Below, piece after piece: positions 57,810 to 64,000 of a DNA stretch of 64,000 bases. Within the stretch, counting starts at the first letter, position 1, and the number at the start of each line of letters is the position of its first letter. The stretch covers positions 109,979,702-110,043,701 of the forward strand of contig NC_044981.1 in NCBI RefSeq assembly GCF_008728515.1. Reading direction: 5' to 3'. Below the pieces are notes generated by a model. The model searched no databases. It saw only the letters and a program-made list of their open reading frames with translations, and was not told where the DNA came from. The translations under genes and the position numbers were made by a program. The DNA is from Papio anubis. Its lineage: Eukaryota > Chordata > Mammalia > Primates > Cercopithecidae.

Positions 57810-58005
57810 AGTTTGAATTCTGGCTTTGACACTTTTGAATGTGTGACTTTGGCCACTATTACATGTTACCTAACCTCTCTAAGCTTGAGCATCTTTTCCT
57901 ATAAAATGATGATAATAATAGTATCTTCCTCCCAGGACTGTTATGAAGATTAAATGAGCAAATGCATTTAAAGTGCTGAACAGAATGCTGGACACCAAGC
58001 TGACA
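57810..58005 (-). mobile_element. MIR element
   Basis: ttgaattctggctttgacac, then ctataaaatgatgataataa, cctcccaggactgttatgaa, gattaaatgagcaaatgcat: reversed MIR order, well preserved. Confidence 0.8.
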
Positions 58006-58329
58006 AAAAATTGCTTTAATAAGAATGGTTATGACAATAATTATTAAGAGGATTGTTAGTGAGGGATGTTAGCCAACATACAGTAAGCATATATTTCCAT
58101 ACTAAGGTAGAAAATAGTAAACTTACAGGAAAATAGTTGCTTTTCCAAAGCCTGGACATTTAGTTAAATTTGATAGTTTCTTTTTAAGATATTAAACTCA
58201 GAGCAAATTCAAGAACAAGAATGAAATTTTCTGAGATTTATTAAGAGACCTCTATCAGGCCTGTTGCCTTATCTGATTTCACGTTCTCAAAAGGACCACT
58301 GTTAAGGTAGTCTTTTCTTTGTTTACTAG

Positions 58330-58494
58330 GAAAAAATGAGGAAAGTGGAAGAGATTGTGAAAGATCATCTAATGTATTTAGATGCGGTCCACGAGTTCAC
58401 AGACTGGCTCCATTCAGCAAAGGAAGAACTTCACCGGTGGTCAGATATGTCTGGAGATTCATCAGCCACGCAGAAAAAGTTGTCAAAAATTAAG
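58330..58494 (+). CDS. SYNE1: SYNE1 local exon 26 (spectrin-repeat rod)
   Basis: 165 bp, 55 codons (local residues 1607-1661), phase 0-0. The acceptor is tgtttactag|GAA; the donor AAG|gtcaga is weak (C at +3). The peptide EKMRKVEEIVKDHLMYLDA runs through VHEFTDWLHSAKEELHRWS to KKLSKIK. FTDWLHSAKEEL is a textbook first helix of a spectrin repeat. Confidence 0.95.
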
Positions 58495-59232
58495 GTCAGA
58501 AAATGAACAGATGCTATATCTACATTGCTTCATTACTTCTTGAGTACAACACCCTTTTGATAAAGATTTTGTGGATGAGATTCTGTTATTTAAAATGTTT
58601 CCTTCCTGTTTTCTATTTGATGCCTCACTGATTCTAAACATAAACAAGTCATGAGAAGAATTCAAAAGACTTTACACTTGTGAACACAATGTAACATTGT
58701 CTTTACATTTCTGTATGCAAATGTGCTTATTGCTGTAATAGGACTGGCTAGGAAATGGCTAATTTGGTGGGCTGACAAAACCAGATACTATTGTTTAGCA
58801 CCATGGAAGAAAAGTTTATATAGTAACTTAGTTAAATGTATTCTAACAATAACCTCAGAATGTCATTCTGGATGTTTTATTCTGCTTTCCTAGAAGACAT
58901 CCAACAACATAATAGAAGGGAGTACTTCAAAGGACCTTAAAATTATCATCTCGTTTACTCCACAGAAGGACAATTTCTAAAACAGAAATTTACCTTTCTT
59001 GGGGAGTTGCAGACTCTGGTACATTTTAGTAAATTTCTAGTAGCTTAAATATTAAATTGTAATCATTTTCCCCCATGGAAAATGGATTTTTACATTAAAA
59101 TGAAGCAGGAATGAAATCCTCAGTGGTTTACTTTTAGAGAAGGAAATGTTGGGAATAAATAGTGTAATCGTGGTCAGGAATTTAAAACTCAGATTGTGTT
59201 TTGATTCCAAGATCAGAATATGAAAGTCATAA

Positions 59233-59532
59233 TTTTTTTTTTTTTTTTTTGAGACGGAGCCTCGCTCTGTCGCCCAGGCTGGCGTGCAGTGGCGTGATCT
59301 CCGCTCACTGTAAGCTACGCCTCCCGGGGTCACGCCATTCTCCTGCTTCAGACTCCCTAGAAGCTGGGACTACAGGCTCCCGCCACCACGCCCGGCTAAT
59401 TCTTTTGTATTTTCAATAGAGATGGGGTTTCACCGTGTTCGCCAGGATGGTCTCGATCTCCTGACCTCGTGATCCACCCGCCTCGGCCTCCCAAAGTGCT
59501 GGGATTACAGGCGTGAGCCACCGCGCCCGGCC
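59233..59532 (-). mobile_element. AluY with target duplication
   Basis: Minus-strand copy close to consensus, with the AluY-type segment ggatggtctcgatctcctga then cctcgtgatccacccgcctc. The target duplication aaagtcataa is at 59223-59232 and about 59534-59543. The youngest-looking insertion here. Confidence 0.9.
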
Positions 59533-59590
59533 AAAAGTCATAAAATTTATAGCTGATGGTTACAGTTGTAACTACACTTTGCAGATCTAC

Positions 59591-59891
59591 TTTTTTTTTT
59601 TTTTTTTTTGAAATGGAGTCTTGCTCTGTGGCCTAGGCTGGAGTGCAGTGGCGCAATCTCGGCTCACTGCAACCTCCGCTTCCTGGGTTCAAGCGATTCT
59701 CCCTGCTTCAGCCTCCTGAATAGCTACAATTACAGGTGCCCACCACCATGTACTGCTAAATTTTGTATTTTTTTTAGTAGAGACGGGTTTTCGCCATGTT
59801 GGTCAGGCTGGTCTCAAACTCCTGACCTCAGGTGATCCGCTTGCCTTGGCCTCCCAAAGTGCTGGAATTACAGGCATGAACCACAGTGCCC
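59591..59891 (-). mobile_element. Alu (AluS-like) with target duplication
   Basis: T run, gaaatggagtcttgctctgt, to catgaaccacagtgcccggt; flanks agatctactt on both sides. Confidence 0.91.
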
Positions 59892-60059
59892 GGTGCCTGA
59901 AGATCTACTTCTAAGTGCTTTAAAAGTATTATCTTATTTAAATCTTATAACTATGTATGTTTTAACTGAACTAATAACATAAAACCACTTTTTAAGTCCT
60001 TTTTTTCTCTTTGATTCTTTAAAATTCTTCTTTGATGCGTTTCTTAGTAATATTCTAAT

Positions 60060-61200
60060 TTATTCATCCATCCTTCCATCTATCCATGTAACCATCTATC
60101 CATTTATTCAGCCAGGACCGTGCATTCCCTAAGGAACTTGCAGTCTAGTGAGGAACAGTGATCCACAAACTCGTCTTTATAAAGTAATACAAAAAATGTA
60201 ATGAGAACTTACTGTACTATTAGAGTTCAGGCTCTGGAATCAGAGAAACCCAATGCGGCATCCTTCTTCTATTGGCCTTCTAGCTGTGTCTTTCAGCAAG
60301 TTACCTGTTATCCTCAAGCCTCCGCCTCTCAATTGGTTAAAAAATACATGCATAAAAATAGTACCTGTCTGATAAAGTTGTTTTGGCAACCAAATTAGAT
60401 CACACACATAAAACCTGTAGCATCATGCCTGGCACATAGAACACACCCAGGAAGAAAATCCAGTGGATTTGGTAAATGAGTGATTAATTGGCTGTAGCAT
60501 GACAAGGTGGGAAGAGTCAAGCGTGATGGTCAAGTCTTTACCTAGAATCCGCAGGACTATTACCACCTGAGGAAAATAATTGCATGCAGAGGAGGCCAGT
60601 GATAGAGGCGAAGACGTGAGGAGTTGCTTATTGATGATCAGATCCAATTTGAACTTCGAGGTAGTAGTAATGTCTTGGGGGCAGTTGCATATTCAAGCCT
60701 GAATTTCAGGTTAGGAAGATGGATTGAAGGCACAGAGGTGAAAGTGAATCGCATCTAATTTGTTGTTAAAGTCACTAAAATGGATAAAACCAAGACCTAT
60801 GTATACAGCAAATAGAACATTGGGCACAGGACCAAAAGCTAGGTACTACCAATACTTAAGGAGCCTTAGGAGAAAATGATTTGAAAGGTAGAGAGAAAAA
60901 GGAGGGGCGAAATCAGAAGAGGAAGAGTAGGAGGGTGAGATGCCACTGAGGCTCTGAGTAGAGAAGGTGGACACCATCACAGGCACAGCAGGAGGCTGCC
61001 ATTAGGAGGAAGACTGAAGAATCTCAACTAGGTTTGACAGTGAGGCTATTGGGCAACCAGTCTGAGAAACATTTGCACAGCAAGGGAAGGTGAGAAACCA
61101 GGTTACATGGATTTAGGAGTAAATGGCAGCTGAGGAAGAGGAGATAACAGAAATGGACTAAGGTTTCGAAAAGTTAATAAGAGAAAGTAAGATAATTCTT
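60060..61200 (+). mobile_element. Ancient interspersed repeat block
   Basis: Begins with tccatccttccatctatcca, cattccctaaggaacttgca and cagtctagtgaggaacagtg, then purine-rich motifs such as gtagagagaaaaaggagggg and ggtgagatgccactgaggct. It resembles the block at 20690-21420 in style; family not identified. Confidence 0.3.
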
Positions 61201-61836
61201 TTACAAAGGCTGCTTCCTGGGTTGACAAATATTCTTATTTGGAAAAGCCTTTATAAAGTGCTTCCATACAGACAGGGAATATAGGAGAAGGAATTGACGG
61301 AAAGAAATTGGGATGGAGAAAGTGAAGACTATCAGAAACTGCCTCTCAGAAGTTCAGGTCCAGCCTGAATGTAGGTTAGTGTGTGGGTGATTTTAAAAAC
61401 CTTGGAGGAAATACATAAAGCACCTCCTCTGTCCTTCAGCACCATACCTATCACATCCACAGGAATAATCACTGAGAAAAGGCAACTCTAAAGGAAACGG
61501 TGTGTGGGTATGAGGGCGTGAATGCACATATGTGTGTATGTGCATATCATACATTTTAAAATGTAAATATAAGATAAGAAAATATATGCAAAAGCCATTT
61601 CAAAACTCTTGACAATGATGATGTCCTGATTCAAATTCTGAATGACTAGATTTCTCATCGCAAATATTGAAGTGTTCCGTTTTCATGCTAAGGAAAATTG
61701 GGATAACGCATAAGAGAATATTTTGGGAAACTTCAAATTGGAAATTGGTCACAAAGGCAAAATAGTTACAAGTATTAAAGTCTATTAGTTAGACATAGCA
61801 CTGGTTAAAAAGTTATATATTTTTTTCTTCATCAGG

Positions 61837-61910
61837 TAACTACTATACACTCTAATAAACAGGGATGGTTCTAATAAACTAATAAATAACTACTATACAC
61901 TCTAATAAAC
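61837..61910. repeat. 24-bp direct repeat, 50-bp spacing
   Basis: The 24-mer beginning taactactatacactctaat lies at 61837-61860 and unchanged at 61887-61910, with ctaataaactaataaa between, so it is probably a small nested duplication. Confidence 0.95.
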
Positions 61911-62952
61911 TTGCTGCTAAGAAAAGGTTGAATATGCATATCATGCTGTGTGTAAGGATTTTCATGTCATTGTAATTTAGACTACTGCACAACTGAATAC
62001 TGAATACTTTCAAATGATCTATATTAAAATATGGCTCTATTGTATATAATTGTGAACAGATATATTTATTTCAGGTTAATTTAATGAGACTCAAACTATA
62101 TTATATAGACTAGTTAAGGCATACTTTATGCTTGACATAATTTATTAAGCATGCTTCCTACTTAACATTCCAATGTTTTTTTACTTGCTAATTGGTCACT
62201 GATTTTCTTCTTGAACATTTTTGTGCCTAATTATCTTTTATTTCTATTTAATCAGGTAGTAAAGTCATAATTTTGTAACAATATTAACAAAATCCTGCCT
62301 TTAGCAATAGATATGTCAATATATAAACATCGGATGATTATTTCACCAAGAAAAGTGGTAGTAAGAGAATCTATTCTCAGAGAGAAATGCCATGATTATA
62401 TCAATTTACAATGCGATTTAATTTTATCTTGTCCTTTAGAGTATTTGTGTGCTTTAAGACCAAGCTAAATTGTTAACTTGGCTGTAGCTAAACCGTTAAA
62501 TTTCTAATGACTTTTTTAAGGTTAAAAAAATACTAATAAATGAACTCATTCTAGAGGTTACTTTAAACTTTTGAGTAAGTCAATCTATGAATGAATTATT
62601 CATTTTATATCCTACAAAAATATTTACTTAGTATTGAAGTATTTGGAATTGAGTCGGGCTCCTTCTTTTGCTGCAATGGGTCTGCTTGATTCCTAGTAGA
62701 ATGGAAGTGTGATTTAAGCCACCACCCTGTGAAAGAAGATGAATTGAGGATAGAGACCATGAGCAGAACACAGTTCTGCCACAATCTTTATTAATTCAGC
62801 ATCCACTTTGAGGGAAATATGGGTTGGATCATTTACAAGAGCAATCCACCACAGGCAAACACTTGAGTCACTATCTAAACGTTTTCACGTATGCAAATAA
62901 TGCCTGATTTCAGGGTGTCTCTTTAGTCTGTTTCAGGATATTGAGGATTCTC

Positions 62953-62956
<4 letters not shown>

Positions 62957-62984
<28 letters not shown>
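62957..62984. repeat. Homopolymer T run (28)
   Basis: T run between tcggga and gccgta, about 200 bp upstream of exon 27, not attached to an Alu. Confidence 0.95.
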
Positions 62985-63182
62985 GCCGTAAGCCTTAGGT
63001 GTTCATGATGACAACTCCCGCTATTGTAATTTAAGAGCGGGCAGATGAATTGATTCTGGGTGCTTGTGGCACACTTCTTAAAACTTCCTAGCAGGACAGG
63101 GTCCCCCTGTGTACACAGTTGAAAACTTGCAGTCCAAGTGACTCACAGGCTCTTTGGTTACCATGGTGATATTCCATTACAG

Positions 63183-63539
63183 GAGCTGATAGATTCCAGA
63201 GAGATTGGGGCAAGCCGCCTCAGCAGAGTGGAGTCGCTGGCTCCTGAAGTGAAACAGAACACAACTGCCAGTGGGTGTGAGCTCATGCACACGGAGATGC
63301 AGGCCCTGCGTGCCGACTGGAAGCAGTGGGAAGACAGTGTATTCCAAACGCAGAGCTGTTTGGAGAACCTGGTCAGCCAGATGGCCCTTTCGGAGCAGGA
63401 ATTCTCAGGCCAAGCGGCTCAACTGGAGCAGGCCCTACAAGAGTTCAGTGCCCTTCTGAAAACCTGGGCTCAGCAGTTAACCCTCCTGGAAGGCAAGAAC
63501 ACGGATGAGGAGATAGTGGAATGCTGGCACAAAGGACAA
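63183..63539 (+). CDS. SYNE1: SYNE1 local exon 27 (spectrin-repeat rod)
   Basis: 357 bp, 119 codons (local residues 1662-1780), phase 0-0. The acceptor is attccattacag|GAG and the donor CAA|gtaagt. The peptide ELIDSREIGASRLSRVESL runs through MQALRADWKQWEDSVFQTQ and FSALLKTWAQQLTLLEGK to VECWHKGQ. It holds a full repeat with several Trp anchors and is GC-rich. It ends 461 bp before the window edge, so the next exon is outside. Confidence 0.96.
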
Positions 63540-64000
63540 GTAAGTTGGCTTCCTGTTTTCTATTGGTGGTTATGCTTAAAAAAATGTTTTGACTTTCATC
63601 ATTCCTAAAAAAAAAAATCTTGCTAACGAAAAACATGCAACATGCACACTTGGAAGAAGCATTTATCTTGTTAAATAAGCAAAGTCTGATTTGTTTCCTT
63701 TTCTCACATATCAAACTTTTGTAAAAATAAAGATTTGGGTTATTATGTGCGGTAGGAAACATTCGTTGTTAGTGGAGACATTTTACTTCATTCCTATGGT
63801 GTAACAGTTAGTAATACTGTATTCAGCCATTCAGTCTGAAAAATGGCCTGTGGGCAGGGGCATAAATAGACAGAGAGTCATAGCTGTTTTCTTGCCAGTT
63901 AACTATTTCATACAACTAAATGATTGAATTTATAGCCTTAAAGGACTCATTTGGTAATCTCCTAAAACATAATGAATAGTTTTTGCTCCGATTAGCTCTC
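63540..64000 (+). other. SYNE1: Start of intron 27
   Basis: 461 bp of AT-rich intron up to the window edge; no element recognised. Confidence 0.8.

Larger units (their letters stand above)
57098..58329 (+). other. SYNE1: Intron 25
   Basis: 1.2 kb intron. It contains a 20-bp copy of the exon 25 end (57166-57185) and a minus-strand MIR (57810-58005). The rest is AT-rich. Confidence 0.8.
58495..63182 (+). other. SYNE1: Intron 26
   Basis: 4.7 kb intron: two adjacent minus-strand Alus (59233-59532, 59591-59891), an ancient repeat-like block (about 60060-61200), a split 24-bp direct repeat (61837-61910) and a 28-base T run (62957-62984). Other parts are unassigned. Confidence 0.8.
1..64000 (+). 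other. SYNE1: SYNE1 (nesprin-1) gene, internal part
   Basis: The window carries 27 consecutive internal exons whose joined reading frame is 1780 codons without a stop. Peptides such as SVSEFEDKLAVPIKICSS, GKAEDCFQLFEEASQVVERR and DKLSQRGQLLSEEGHGAG are ones I recognise from the central rod of nesprin-1. Known for the family: giant nesprin-1 (about 8,800 residues) has N-terminal CH domains binding actin, over 70 spectrin repeats, and a C-terminal KASH domain held by SUN proteins in the nuclear envelope; shorter isoforms arise from internal promoters. Seen here: only rod repeats, beginning and ending within introns. SYNE2, DST and MACF1 are related alternatives, but the peptide sequence fits SYNE1. 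The assignment rests on recall, not a search. Confidence 0.95.

Overview
This is primate nuclear DNA, human or a close catarrhine relative. The evidence is about 22 Alu copies of several ages (one with AluY features), L1, MIR and MER5-like relics, and AT-rich introns separating short exons. The only gene I can support is a 27-exon internal slice of SYNE1 (nesprin-1), read on the + strand. Nesprin-1 is the giant spectrin-repeat protein of the LINC complex, which ties the outer nuclear membrane to the cytoskeleton. I recognised it from the order and sequence of its spectrin-repeat peptides. A few residues differ from the human protein as I remember it, so another ape or monkey is possible.

Layout: exons lie at 334-501, 2389-2559, 3361-3501, 8578-8738, 10732-10882, 14028-14255, 14650-14748, 16464-16651, 17041-17164, 19308-19474, 25122-25275, 27483-28111, 30971-31150, 34500-34650, 34977-35135, 37013-37195, 39907-40008, 42789-42992, 44316-44523, 45392-45504, 47132-47337, 48452-48607, 52582-52873, 53692-53864, 56788-57097, 58330-58494 and 63183-63539. 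Joined, they give 5340 nt, exactly 1780 codons, open throughout and phase-compatible at every junction. No initiator ATG, stop codon, promoter or poly(A) site of the gene is visible, so the window lies inside the central rod. The N-terminal actin-binding CH domains and the C-terminal KASH membrane anchor are outside it. Exon numbers used here (1-27) are local to the window.

The product is a run of roughly 16 spectrin-type three-helix repeats: long charged heptad helices with recurring Trp anchors, and no enzymatic motif.

The remaining ~58.7 kb is intron. It holds Alus in both orientations, old and younger L1 pieces, MIRs, an MER5-type DNA transposon relic, possible LTR relics, microsatellites, a 5S rRNA pseudogene on the minus strand (33819-33937), and several small local duplications. 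The most noteworthy points are a GC-AG intron after exon 9, a hairpin plus tandem repeat just upstream of exon 10, inverted Alu pairs flanking frame-neutral exons (13, 16, 2-3, 21-22), a copied end of exon 25 in its downstream intron, and a CRE-bearing intron before exon 17. I found no separate novel gene system.
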